Assembly (NCBI GenBank): GCA_023665825.1
Contig: JAMPDE010000002.1
Coordinates: 282,011-342,456, forward strand
Source: Alistipes senegalensis
GTDB taxonomy: Bacteria; Bacteroidota; Bacteroidia; Bacteroidales; Rikenellaceae
DNA length: 60,446 bases
Reading direction: 5' to 3'
Both the position numbers and the translations under genes were made by a program. Below the pieces are notes generated by a model that was given only the letters and a program-made list of their open reading frames with translations, was not told the origin of the DNA and ran no database searches. Positions 29,611 through 38,787 of the stretch are shown here, piece by piece (position 1 is the first letter of the stretch; the number at the start of each line of letters is the position of its first letter).

Positions 29611-31068
29611 CTACATCGCTCCGTTCGCCTGACCGAAGTTGAACAGCGGGGAGGGAATACGGGCCGTACGCATGATTTCTGCAATTTTCTGCACGATTTC
29701 AGGGTGCTCGTCCGCTACGTTGCGATCTTCGTGAATGTCGGTCGAGAGGTCGTACAGCTCGATGGGGCCTTCGGGATTTTTGCCGACGTTGAGCCGGATG
29801 CCCTTCCAGTTGCCTGTCCGGACTGCGATTTTGCCGCCGTTTTCGTGGAACTCCCAATAAAGATATTCGTGTTCCCGTTGTCCTTTTTCGCCGAACAGCG
29901 TCGGGAGTATCGAAATGCCGTCCACGTCTGCCGGAATCTCTGCACCTGCCATGTCGGCGAAGGTAGGAAGCACGTCCCAGAACGCCGATACGAAGTCCGT
30001 CCGAGTCCCTTCGGCGATCAGGCCGGGACACCGTGCTATCATCGGTACGCGGATTCCTCCTTCGTACATGTCGCGTTTGATGCCGCGCAGCGGCCCGTAG
30101 CTGTCGAAGAAGTCGGGATCGGCACCCCCTTCGCGATGCGGCCCGTTATCGCTCGTGAAGACGATGATCGTCCGCTTGCGTAGACCGAGACTGTCGATCA
30201 GCTGCGTCACTTCGCCTACATAACGGTCCAAACGGGTAATCATCGCGGCGAATGACGCTCGCGGTTCGGCCTGCGAGCAGTAGTGTATCGGATGCTTCCC
30301 TTCGGGCGAGTAGTCGCCGCTCTTCGCCGTATAGGGCTTCTCTTCGAACCGGCCCCGATACGCTTCGATGATTTCGTCTTCGGGAACCAGCAGTTCGGCG
30401 TGGGGCAGCGTGTATGCGAGGAATGCGAAGAATTTCCGATCCTTGTTCCGGCGGATGAAGTCGAGCGTCCGGTGCTGAATGATGTCGTGGGAGTATTGGG
30501 CCGTATGGGCCAGATCGTTGCCGTCGAGCAGGATTTTTTCGCGGTTGTGCCAGAGGTGGGTGGGGTAGTATTTATGGGCGAGCGCCTGACAGTTGTAGCC
30601 GAAGAATTCGTCGAATCCCTGATAGGTGGGATCGCCTTCCGACCCGGGCGAACCGAGCCCCCATTTGCCGAACGTTCCCGTTGCGTAGCCCGCCTGCCGG
30701 AACATTTTTCCCAGCGTATAGGTGCCGGACGGAATGGGGTGCTGGCCTTCCGCACCGTCGTCGCCGGTACCTCCTTTGTTTCCGCGTATGGGCGTGTGCC
30801 CCGTGTGCTGGCCCGTCATCAGTGCCGAGCGTGACGGTGCGCTCACCGTACAGCCCGCGTAATGCTGCGTGAACAGCATTCCTTCGGCGGCCAGCCGGTC
30901 GATATTGGGGGTATGGATTTTGGTCTGGCCGTAACAGCCGAGATCTCCGTAGCCGAGATCGTCGGCCAGAATGTAGACGACATTCAGGTCTTTCGCCCGG
31001 CTCTTCTGTTGCATACAGCCCGACAGAATGCCCATCGAGGCTGCGGTAAGGATCAGTTGGTTTTTCAT
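29611..31068 (-). CDS. Sulfatase lipoprotein (family S1, serine-type)
   Basis: A 485-residue sulfatase with lipobox (SMGILSGC at residues 11-18), so likely membrane-anchored. Metal-binding start VVYILADDLGYGDLGCYGQ; active site S76-A-P-S-R (TVSAPSRSALMTG), the serine form needing anSME. Further motifs: KWGLGSPGSEGDP, FLAYTLPHAELLVP, DRYVGEVTQLIDSLG, VFTSDNGPHREGGAD, RGIKRDMYEGGIRVPMIA. The overall pattern is that of arylsulfatase A-like enzymes acting on galactose or N-acetylgalactosamine sulfates, but I cannot fix the subfamily. Only 3 bp separate its start from the stop of the HTCS gene. Confidence 0.88.
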   Translation of the reverse strand: MKNQLILTAASMGILSGCMQQKSRAKDLNVVYILADDLGYGDLGCYGQTKIHTPNIDRLAAEGMLFTQHYAGCTVSAPSRSALMTGQHTGHTPIRGNKGGTGDDGAEGQHPIPSGTYTLGKMFRQAGYATGTFGKWGLGSPGSEGDPTYQGFDEFFGYNCQALAHKYYPTHLWHNREKILLDGNDLAHTAQYSHDIIQHRTLDFIRRNKDRKFFAFLAYTLPHAELLVPEDEIIEAYRGRFEEKPYTAKSGDYSPEGKHPIHYCSQAEPRASFAAMITRLDRYVGEVTQLIDSLGLRKRTIIVFTSDNGPHREGGADPDFFDSYGPLRGIKRDMYEGGIRVPMIARCPGLIAEGTRTDFVSAFWDVLPTFADMAGAEIPADVDGISILPTLFGEKGQREHEYLYWEFHENGGKIAVRTGNWKGIRLNVGKNPEGPIELYDLSTDIHEDRNVADEHPEIVQKIAEIMRTARIPSPLFNFGQANGAM

Positions 31069-31071
31069 AGG

Positions 31072-34000
31072 TTACTCATTGTTATGTTCGTTGTGATGTT
31101 GTTTGGCGTATACTTTCGGTGTCACGCCGAATACTTCCCGGAAGCACATCGAGAAGTAGGAGCGGTGGTTGAACCCCACCTCGTACATGGCGTCGGTGAC
31201 CGATATGCCTTTGACGCGCAAAAGCTGGGCGGCTTTCTTGAGCCGGATTTCCCGGATGAAGGCATTGACGTTCAGTCCCGTGATGGCCTTTACCTTGCGG
31301 TAAAAGTTCACATGGCTCACGGCCAATTTGTCGCATAGGAACGGAATGTTCAGGTCGGGATCGGCCATGTTCTCTTCGATCAGTGCCACCACCTTGCGGA
31401 TGAATAGTTCATCGGGCGACTGCCGTTCGACCGAGGCGATATTGACTGTATCGCGCCGCAGGCTGTCGCGCAGACGACAACGTTGGGTGAGGATATTGTC
31501 CACCCGGCGCAGGAGTACCCGCAGGTTGAACGGTTTGCCGATATATTCGTCGGCTCCGGCGTCGAAACCTTCGATGATGTGCTCTTCGGCCGTACGTGCC
31601 GTGAGCAGGATTACCGAGATATGGTTCAGCACGAAGTCGTTCTTGATCCTGCGGCATAACTCCACGCCGCTCATGCCTGTAAGCATCACGTCGGAAATCA
31701 CCAGATCGGGCATGGTTTCGTTCACGAGCTTCCAGCCGTTCTCCGCGTCTTCGACAGCGATGACGCGGTAGCTTTTTTCCAGTTCGGCTTTGAGGTAGGA
31801 GCGCATGTCCTCGTTGTCTTCGACCAGCAGCACCGTGAATTCGTGCCCGGAGCGGAGGCTTGCTTCCGGTTCGGCCGGAAACGGATCTGCAGTCTCCGTA
31901 CTCCCGGATTCGGCCGGGTCGTAGTCGGCTTCGTTGACGATCGGGAGCGTCACGATGAAAGTCGTACCCTGTTTGTCTCGGCTCATGACCTCGATGTGTC
32001 CGTGATGCAGCTCGACGAACTCCTTGACGATCATCAAGCCGATTCCCGTACCGCGTGTTCCGAGTCCGGTGTGCTCTTCGACCTGATAGAAACGTTCGAA
32101 TATGTGCGGGAGGTCGCCGTCGGGAATTCCGATGCCCGTGTCGGCCACCATCACTTCGATGTCTTCGGTGTCCTTACGCCGGAGGCTGACGAGCACCTGC
32201 CCCTCTTCGGGGGTGAATTTGATGGCATTGGAGAGGAGGTTGACGAAGATCTTGTCGATTTTATCGGGGTCGAAATCCATTACGAGCCGTTCTTCGCCCG
32301 ATTCGAACAGCAGGGAGATTCGCTTTTTCTGGGCCAGTTCGCTGAACGACCGGCAGATTCCCCGCAGGGTCGTGACGATGTCTTCCGATACGGGGTTGAG
32401 TTTCATTTTCTGATTCTCGACCTTGCGGAAATCGAGTATCTGGTTCACGAGCCGTAGCAGGCGCAGGGCGTTCTGCTTGATGATCCGCAGATTGTTCACC
32501 TTTTCAGGGTCCATCTCGGTGTCGAGCAACGTTTCGACGGGGCTGATAATCAGGCTCAACGGTGTGCGGAAATCATGGGATATGTTGGTGAAGAATTGCA
32601 GTTTCAATCGATTGACGCTTTCGATTTTTTCGCGTTCGAGCTTCTCTTTTTGGAGTTCGTCTTCGGCCTGTCGGCGTTTGCGGGTGATCGAGTTCAGGTA
32701 GTAGGCTGCGATTGCAACGGTCAGGAGATAGATCAGATAAGCCCACCATGCGGCCCACCACGGAGGCGTGATCGTAATATCGAAACTCAGTTCGTTCGAC
32801 GCCGGTACCCCGTCGCTGCTCACAGCTGCGACCCGCAGGGTGTAGTGTCCCGGAGCCAGTTTTGTATATTCGACATAGGGAGACGTGCCCGTCACGGTTT
32901 TCCAGTTTTCGTCGTAGCCTTCGAGCTTGTAGGTGTAGCGGGTGAGCGACGGAGTAGAGTAGTCGAGCATGGCGAAGCAGATCGACAGTATGTTCTGGTT
33001 GTAGGGCAATTTCAGCCGTTTCAGTTCTTGCACCGGAGTTTCGCATAGCCCGTACTCCGCGATCGTGCGGTTGTCGATGCGGATGTCGGTGATGTAGAGC
33101 GGTGCTCTCTCTTTCTTGGGGATGACGTCGGCCCGGCTGAGTTGCAGGTAGCAGTCCAGACCGAATACGAGCACGTTGTTTCCGTGAGAGACCGAGACCG
33201 GAAAGATCGCGTTGCGCCGGTCGAACCAGTGGTTCAGCGAGAACATCTTGGAGGTCTGCGACAGTACGTCGTAGCAGGTTACGCCTTGTTGCGTGGTAAA
33301 CCACAAAAGCCCCGAATCATCGCTGTTGATGGTATAGACCGCTTCCGAAGTTTCGCAATCGGATATGTGCCGGAACGCATCGGATGCGGCGTCGTAAAGA
33401 TCCAGCCCCTTGTCCGTTCCCACCCATAATCGGTGGGTGTTGGGGTCGACGAATAGGCAGAGAATCACGTCGGAACCCAGCGTCGAGGGGTCGTCTTGGG
33501 CCGAAAGATACCGTTTGTGGCTGCCTGTTTGCTTGTCGTAGCGCACCAGACCGCTGCCCGGTGTTCCGTGCCAAACGTAGTTTTCATCCACGACCATTGA
33601 TTCGATCGGTTCGCCCGTGCGGACAAGGCTGTCTGCAACGGGCCCGAACTGACGGGTTGAAGCGTCGAACGCATAATCGATGATCTGCATCCGGCCCATC
33701 GCGTCACTGACATACATTTTGCCTGCGGAGTCCTGCATCACGGCATAAATGTATTTGAGCCGGTCGCGCAGGCGCGATTGAATCGGCACCTCCCGGTTCC
33801 GCCGGGTATCGTAGCAGACCAATCCTTCGGCTGTCCCGATCCACAGAATGTCGTTGTCGTCGAGCGAAAGGCTTTTGACGAAGTTGTATGTTCCGACTAC
33901 GGCGTTCGAAAGATTGATCCACTGCATCCGGTTCTGTTCCGGTTCGTAGACCGACAACCCGAACCGCGATCCGAGCCACAGCCGGCCGGAGCGATCTATC

Positions 34001-35088
34001 TGGGCGGCGAATACCGAGATGCCCACGTATGGATTTCCGCTGGCTTCCGAGAGATCGAAACTGGTAAACGAGGGTGCGCCCGCATCGTAACAGGCGATGC
34101 CCCCTTCGGTGCCCAGCCAAACGATGTTGCTCCGGTCCTTGAAGATCGACCAGACGATGTTGTTGGGAAGCGAATGGATGTTTTTAGGATCGTAGCCGTA
34201 GCCTGTGAACGAACCTTTGTCGAAGATCATCAGTCCTTCTTCGCTCCCGAGCCACACCTCGCTGCCGACCACGCACATCGTTTTGACCGTGTTGTTCGTC
34301 ATTTGCTTGTTCCGTGCCTTTTCGTGCAGCGTATAGGTGAGCGTGGACTTTTCGAGTTCACAGAATCCCGTCTGCGTGCCGATCAGAAGTATATTCGGAT
34401 CGATTGGCGACAGTTGCATGGAGAGAACCAGATTGTTGAGCGGCAGCCGGATCCGATCCGTTTTGAGGTTGACGCTGGACCATTGCCCCGTGCGCTTGTT
34501 CAGGCGGCTTACGCCGTCGAACGTGCCGACGAACAGATAATCGTCGTCGACGTAGATCGCCCGGACGATGTCGTGTACGAGACCGCTGTTGCAGGTGTTG
34601 TAACAACTGATACTGCCGGTGGTCCGGTCGAGCCGGAACAGCCCGATGCTGGTTCCCACCCAGAGCAACGAATCCTCCTCGATCATCGTACGGATATTCT
34701 GCTCGTTGATGGTCCGCGCCGGTGCGTAGGGCGTAAGGACGTCCTTTTCCGGTACATAGATGTTGATTCCTTTTTCGGTTCCGACCAGCAGACTTCCGTC
34801 TGCGGACGAAAGCAGGCAGTTGACCCGTGAGTCGCTCAACGACTGCGGATTGTCCTGAGAATGCTGATAATGGCGGATCGTCTTGCCGTCGTAACGGTCG
34901 AGTCCGTTTTCGGTACCGAACCACATGTATCCGGCGCGATCCTGCGTAATGGTATAGACGTAGTTGCTGCTCAGTCCGTCCACTACGGAGAGCGTCTCCA
35001 TGTTCAGCGGTCGGCTCTGGTTGCCGCCGCTGGCCGGAGGAACTGCCGCCAGCGACAGAAGCGAAAAACATATCCATTTTCCAGACAT
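31072..35088 (-). CDS. Hybrid two-component system regulator (HTCS)
   Basis: A 1338-residue one-protein sensor and regulator. After the signal peptide MSGKWICFSLLSLAAVPPAS, the periplasmic part (to about 780) consists of two seven-bladed propellers made of repeats such as MWFGTENGLDRYDG and LLWVGTSIGLFRLD, then the Y_Y_Y domain (SYTYKLEGYDENWK-like, ending GHYTLRVAAVS). A membrane segment near residue 785 (YLIYLLTVAIAAYYL) leads to HisKA with its histidine in NISHDFRTPLS near 838, HATPase (LLSNAIKFTPEEG, near 950), a receiver with D near 1131 (LVISDVML) and an AraC-type HTH at about 1240-1338. Start 35088 is chosen; the open frame continues upstream only inside the neighbouring gene. It lies inside operon B, so it should be autoregulated. 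Confidence 0.93.
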   Translation of the reverse strand: MSGKWICFSLLSLAAVPPASGGNQSRPLNMETLSVVDGLSSNYVYTITQDRAGYMWFGTENGLDRYDGKTIRHYQHSQDNPQSLSDSRVNCLLSSADGSLLVGTEKGINIYVPEKDVLTPYAPARTINEQNIRTMIEEDSLLWVGTSIGLFRLDRTTGSISCYNTCNSGLVHDIVRAIYVDDDYLFVGTFDGVSRLNKRTGQWSSVNLKTDRIRLPLNNLVLSMQLSPIDPNILLIGTQTGFCELEKSTLTYTLHEKARNKQMTNNTVKTMCVVGSEVWLGSEEGLMIFDKGSFTGYGYDPKNIHSLPNNIVWSIFKDRSNIVWLGTEGGIACYDAGAPSFTSFDLSEASGNPYVGISVFAAQIDRSGRLWLGSRFGLSVYEPEQNRMQWINLSNAVVGTYNFVKSLSLDDNDILWIGTAEGLVCYDTRRNREVPIQSRLRDRLKYIYAVMQDSAGKMYVSDAMGRMQIIDYAFDASTRQFGPVADSLVRTGEPIESMVVDENYVWHGTPGSGLVRYDKQTGSHKRYLSAQDDPSTLGSDVILCLFVDPNTHRLWVGTDKGLDLYDAASDAFRHISDCETSEAVYTINSDDSGLLWFTTQQGVTCYDVLSQTSKMFSLNHWFDRRNAIFPVSVSHGNNVLVFGLDCYLQLSRADVIPKKERAPLYITDIRIDNRTIAEYGLCETPVQELKRLKLPYNQNILSICFAMLDYSTPSLTRYTYKLEGYDENWKTVTGTSPYVEYTKLAPGHYTLRVAAVSSDGVPASNELSFDITITPPWWAAWWAYLIYLLTVAIAAYYLNSITRKRRQAEDELQKEKLEREKIESVNRLKLQFFTNISHDFRTPLSLIISPVETLLDTEMDPEKVNNLRIIKQNALRLLRLVNQILDFRKVENQKMKLNPVSEDIVTTLRGICRSFSELAQKKRISLLFESGEERLVMDFDPDKIDKIFVNLLSNAIKFTPEEGQVLVSLRRKDTEDIEVMVADTGIGIPDGDLPHIFERFYQVEEHTGLGTRGTGIGLMIVKEFVELHHGHIEVMSRDKQGTTFIVTLPIVNEADYDPAESGSTETADPFPAEPEASLRSGHEFTVLLVEDNEDMRSYLKAELEKSYRVIAVEDAENGWKLVNETMPDLVISDVMLTGMSGVELCRRIKNDFVLNHISVILLTARTAEEHIIEGFDAGADEYIGKPFNLRVLLRRVDNILTQRCRLRDSLRRDTVNIASVERQSPDELFIRKVVALIEENMADPDLNIPFLCDKLAVSHVNFYRKVKAITGLNVNAFIREIRLKKAAQLLRVKGISVTDAMYEVGFNHRSYFSMCFREVFGVTPKVYAKQHHNEHNNE

Positions 35089-35102
35089 CGGATTCCAATG
35101 GT

Positions 35103-36209
35103 TTATTTCATCCAGACGGGCGCGGCATAGGCTGTCGGCGCCTCCGATGAAGCAGTGTAAACTTTCAGATAGTAATATCTCTGCCCACGAGGCACTTGTA
35201 CTTTCCAGTCGACGCGGTGTGCGGAGAAGGTTTCCGAAGCGACGATGCGGTCGTCTTCGCCGATGATTTCGATGCGCACGATGCGGTCCGAAACGTCGGA
35301 TTCGTCCGGGTCGAAGACCTCGATCTCGAAGGTTAGCTTGTTGGCCGAAGTTCGGATTTCGGAGCCCATTGCGTGGTTGTCGACATAATAGAGCAACTGC
35401 AGGTTTTTGTCGTAGGTGGCGTAGGTGCGTCCTGCGGCCATCGCTTCGAGTAGGGATTCCCGCGTCAGTTTCTTGGCTGCAATCCCTGTGCGGGGCTGCC
35501 ATGTGGCGATTGGCTTGGTTGCATGATTGTCGCATCCGGCGACGGGCGACACTTTCCAGCCTTTCGCGAGTGCCGCAAGAAACGATTCGTAGTAATCGTT
35601 CGTGCCGTTGATCAGTTCGATGAGTCTGATATGCGGGCGGGCCTGCTCGTTGTAGCAGGCGAAACCGCTGTACTGATCTTTTCCCGGATGGTTCATCGAT
35701 ACGATTGCGCCGGCATTCGCCGCTTCGGCCAGCCAATTGTGGAAATAGGGCATGTCGATACCTTCAGCCAGCGCGTCGAGGTAGGTCGATGAATTGTATA
35801 CGTTCTGGTGACCTTTGGCGCCGGGTCCGTTGTTTTCCGAATGTTCGTATCCCCGAATAGCGACGAACGAAGCGTCGGTGGAGGCTTCGGCAGCGGCTTG
35901 CAGGTGCTCCCAAGCCTGCGGCGTATAGGATTCGTACTGCGAATGATCGGTGATGCAGTAAAAATCGTATCCGTTGGCTTTAGCCAGCCGGAAATGATTT
36001 TCGACGCTGTTTTCATCGGTCTGGACCGCATCTCCAGAGTAACGGCAATGGGCGTGGGTGTTTCCCAGAAAGATCCGGTAACGCTCTTTTTCTGCGGGAA
36101 CGGGTTCGTTGTTGCCCGGCGGTCTTTTATCGGGTGTGGGCGCATCGTCTCCGCAGCCGCAGCACAAGCATACGGCCATCAGACAGCTTATCCATTTTTT
36201 CAGCGACAT
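35103..36209 (-). CDS. PHP-domain (CehA/McbA-like) lipoprotein hydrolase, copy 2
   Basis: A 368-residue predicted lipoprotein (LCCGCG lipobox; a Pro-rich linker TPDKRPPGNNEPVP follows). The PHP metal-binding motifs are present: FLGNTHAHCRYSGD, YDFYCITDHSQYES, IRGYEHSENNG, SMNHPG, and GCDNHATKP. The PHP fold holds phosphoesterases (polymerase exonuclease, histidinol phosphatase) as well as CehA/McbA-type ester and carbamate hydrolases, so the bond cleaved is unknown. A C-terminal beta-sandwich (LTFEIEVFDPDESD...APVWMK) ends the protein. It is a close tandem paralogue of the next gene (36223-37308) with HNWLAEA/HNWLAQP and GWKVSPVAGCDNH in common. 14 bp separate it from the HTCS gene. Confidence 0.8.
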   Translation of the reverse strand: MSLKKWISCLMAVCLCCGCGDDAPTPDKRPPGNNEPVPAEKERYRIFLGNTHAHCRYSGDAVQTDENSVENHFRLAKANGYDFYCITDHSQYESYTPQAWEHLQAAAEASTDASFVAIRGYEHSENNGPGAKGHQNVYNSSTYLDALAEGIDMPYFHNWLAEAANAGAIVSMNHPGKDQYSGFACYNEQARPHIRLIELINGTNDYYESFLAALAKGWKVSPVAGCDNHATKPIATWQPRTGIAAKKLTRESLLEAMAAGRTYATYDKNLQLLYYVDNHAMGSEIRTSANKLTFEIEVFDPDESDVSDRIVRIEIIGEDDRIVASETFSAHRVDWKVQVPRGQRYYYLKVYTASSEAPTAYAAPVWMK

Positions 36210-36222
36210 GTCTGCGGCGGTA

Positions 36223-37308
36223 TTAAGGTTCTACCCAGACCGGTGCGGCGTAAGCCACCGGCGTTTCCGGTTTGGAGGCGTTGTAGACCAAGACGAAATA
36301 ACACTTTTCTCCTGCCGGAACGACCGGTTTCCACCGCACTTCGTGGGAATCGAAATCGGCACCGGCCACGACCGTTCCACTGCTGTCGACGACTTCGATC
36401 CGCGTGATGGCTTGGTTGGCCCGCTCTATATCAGGATCGGATACTGCGATATCGAATTTATATTTCCGGGCCTCTTTGATATCCGACCCCATGACCTTGC
36501 CGTTTACATGGTAAACGACGCTTAGATTTTTGTCGAGCGTAGCGAACGTGCGGCGTGCTGTCATGGCTTCCAGTATGCCTGCGGGAGTCATTTCCGTGAC
36601 GAGCAGACCGGTACGGGCGTTCCATTTGGAAATTCCCTCCCAGCCGTGATTGTCGCAGCCTGCGACGGGGGATACTTTCCAGCCTTTGGCGAGGGCGTTC
36701 AGAAATGATGGGTAGAATTTCGTTCGGTTGCCGTTGATCAGTTCGATCAGTTTCATGCGGCTGCGCATCGCCTCGTTGTAGCAGTGGAAATCGTTATAGG
36801 CATCCTTCTGCGGATGATTGAAGCAGACGATCGCATCGGCCTGTTCGGGTTGGGCGAGCCAGTTGTGGAAGTATTCGATGCTCACGCTGTCGGCCATCGC
36901 ATTGAGGTAGTCCGACGAATTGTAGACATTCATGTGTCCCCGACCGTCTGGGCCGTCGTTTTCCGAGTGCTCGTATCCGCGCAGTGCGACGAACGAGGCG
37001 TCGGTGGCAGCTTCGGCCGCGGCTTTTACGGCGGCCCATGCGTCAGGCGTGTAGACCGGATATTGCGAGTGGTCGGTTACGAAGTAGAAATCGTACCCGT
37101 TCTCTTTGGCCAGTTTGTAGTGGCTTTCGACCGAGTTTTTCGGATCGAGGGAAAGTCCTTTCTTGGCGCGGAAGATGGCGATGTCGCCCGAATAGTTACA
37201 ATGGGCGTGCGTATTTCCGAAGCAGACCTTGTATTCCGGCGTTCTGGCCGGTGCCTGAATGGCGGCCGCCAGCAGGACGATCGAGCAAAAGACGGTGTAT
37301 TTTTTCAT
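36223..37308 (-). CDS. PHP-domain (CehA/McbA-like) secreted hydrolase, copy 1
   Basis: A 361-residue protein with a cleavable-type signal peptide (MKKYTVFCSIVLLAAAIQAPA) and no lipobox, unlike its tandem paralogue. PHP motifs: CFGNTHAHCNYSGD, FYFVTDHSQYPVY, LRGYEHSENDGPDG, CFNHPQKDAY, and VAGCDNHGWEG. There is a short insertion after the first motif (IFRAKKGLSLDPKN) relative to copy 2. The pair probably represents one duplicated activity in two places: soluble periplasmic (this copy) and membrane- or surface-anchored (copy 2). Gaps of 13 and 18 bp place it firmly in operon B. Confidence 0.8.
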   Translation of the reverse strand: MKKYTVFCSIVLLAAAIQAPARTPEYKVCFGNTHAHCNYSGDIAIFRAKKGLSLDPKNSVESHYKLAKENGYDFYFVTDHSQYPVYTPDAWAAVKAAAEAATDASFVALRGYEHSENDGPDGRGHMNVYNSSDYLNAMADSVSIEYFHNWLAQPEQADAIVCFNHPQKDAYNDFHCYNEAMRSRMKLIELINGNRTKFYPSFLNALAKGWKVSPVAGCDNHGWEGISKWNARTGLLVTEMTPAGILEAMTARRTFATLDKNLSVVYHVNGKVMGSDIKEARKYKFDIAVSDPDIERANQAITRIEVVDSSGTVVAGADFDSHEVRWKPVVPAGEKCYFVLVYNASKPETPVAYAAPVWVEP

Positions 37309-37326
37309 GACGATATTTTTAATGTG

Positions 37327-38781
37327 TTATAAATAGATGAATGTCAGCGAAAAAGGCGCGAGCAATACGCTTTCCGCCTTTTTTTTGCATACTGGTTCAT
37401 GTTCGAGCGAAAGCCGGTCGGCCGATATGCAAAATCGCTCGACTCCCACCCGTTTTTTACGGGCGGCGAGCTGGCCTCCGACAGCCGCTTCGACTGCGAA
37501 ATCGTTTTTATTGAGGAGACACAGCGCAATTCTCCCCGCGGCGGCATCCCGAACGGCGATACTCAACATTTTCTCCGGTACGGGAGTTACCGTATATTCG
37601 ACCAGTTCATTTCCTTGAAAGGTGCCGAAAATTTTCATGATTTCACTCGTCGGATGCGGTTTGCCGGTCTTTTTGTCGAAAAAACTTCGGAATCCGAACT
37701 CGCTGTCCCAAAACAAGGGCCAGAACGTAGCCATATCGAGTCCTCCCTGCATGAACTGTATCATCATTTCGGCTTGTATGAGCGCACTCTGATCGGGAGT
37801 GAGGCGGGGATCTGCGGATTTTTTTCCGGGACCGACGTTCCATTCGAGACTAGCCAGCTGGACATGCGGTACTTCGTTGCGGGCCGCGATTTCTCGGAAC
37901 CGTTCGATTTCGCTGGCATACGAATCGCCCAGAAATACGCCGCAGGGCGTTTTTGCGAGCCATTCGTTCCATGACGCCGTGCCCCACATGCAGTACCAGT
38001 GCACGTCGATGATGTCGATGTTGCGCCCCGCTACGGCAAACAGTTCGTCGTATTGGCGGGCATGTTTACGGAACGTGGCGTGCCAGTTGGCGATGATTTT
38101 GATGTCGGGATCGAATTCCTTCATGCGCGGGACGAAGGCGTTGATCATCTCGCCGTATCTGGCCGGAGTCACTGCTCCGCCGTTGCAGTCGTGCATGTAA
38201 GGTTCGTTGCCCAAGAACCAGTATTTCACCTTGAAGCCTTTGTCCCGACAGTATTTCATTAGGCGGAGTGCTTCTTGCACGCTCTCCTCTACCCGGTTCC
38301 ACCGGAATCCCGAGTTGATGTTGATGCCCAGAAGCGGTTCGGCTCCCGTTCGGCGTACGAGCGCCATGTATTCGTCTATGTCCATGAACTCTTCCGGCGG
38401 ACGGTTCCGGGCGGTGTCGTACTGCGGATCCCACAGATCCTCCCAGCCGTTTCCCGTCGGGTGTTCCCAATGGAAATAGGTGTTTACCGTACCGCCCGGG
38501 TAGCGCAGGAAGCCGGGACGGACATCACGGATCGCTTTCTCCAGTACGCCCGAACGCCATAGGGAGTCGGGATTCTTGGCGTAGACGATATTGAATCCCA
38601 GCAGCCGGTCGCTCACGGTGCGCTCCGAGATTTTGTCGAGCTGAACCGTTATCCGGGCCGCATCGCGTACGGCCGCTTTTGCCGGAGCCTGCGCCGTGTT
38701 CTGTGCAGCTCCGGGAAGGGCCGCCGCCATATTGAGGGTGGCGGCCCATACGGAACATTTCAATAACAGATTCTTATTCAT
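37327..38781 (-). CDS. GH51/GH39-like clan-A glycoside hydrolase, secreted
   Basis: A 484-residue enzyme with signal peptide MNKNLLLKCSVWAATLNMAA. The TIM-barrel motifs of GH51-type arabinofuranosidases can be followed: RLLGFNIVYAKN, GFLRYPGGTVNTYFHW, LLGININSGF, the acid/base E193 in WFLGNEPYMHD and the nucleophile E313 in LASLEWNVGPG, with a C-terminal beta-sandwich (about 390-484). Sequence is distant from classical GH51, so the exact family and specificity are open (alpha-L-arabinofuranosidase, beta-glucanase or another retaining activity). A divergent relative is encoded at 48681-50138. It follows susD directly (6 bp). Confidence 0.72.
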   Translation of the reverse strand: MNKNLLLKCSVWAATLNMAAALPGAAQNTAQAPAKAAVRDAARITVQLDKISERTVSDRLLGFNIVYAKNPDSLWRSGVLEKAIRDVRPGFLRYPGGTVNTYFHWEHPTGNGWEDLWDPQYDTARNRPPEEFMDIDEYMALVRRTGAEPLLGININSGFRWNRVEESVQEALRLMKYCRDKGFKVKYWFLGNEPYMHDCNGGAVTPARYGEMINAFVPRMKEFDPDIKIIANWHATFRKHARQYDELFAVAGRNIDIIDVHWYCMWGTASWNEWLAKTPCGVFLGDSYASEIERFREIAARNEVPHVQLASLEWNVGPGKKSADPRLTPDQSALIQAEMMIQFMQGGLDMATFWPLFWDSEFGFRSFFDKKTGKPHPTSEIMKIFGTFQGNELVEYTVTPVPEKMLSIAVRDAAAGRIALCLLNKNDFAVEAAVGGQLAARKKRVGVERFCISADRLSLEHEPVCKKKAESVLLAPFSLTFIYL

Positions 38782-38787
38782 AACCTT

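Noticed and set aside
35089-35736. In-frame upstream extension of the HTCS gene
   Set aside because: It runs entirely within the preceding PHP-hydrolase gene in another frame; the start at 35088 gives a proper signal peptide directly before the propeller.
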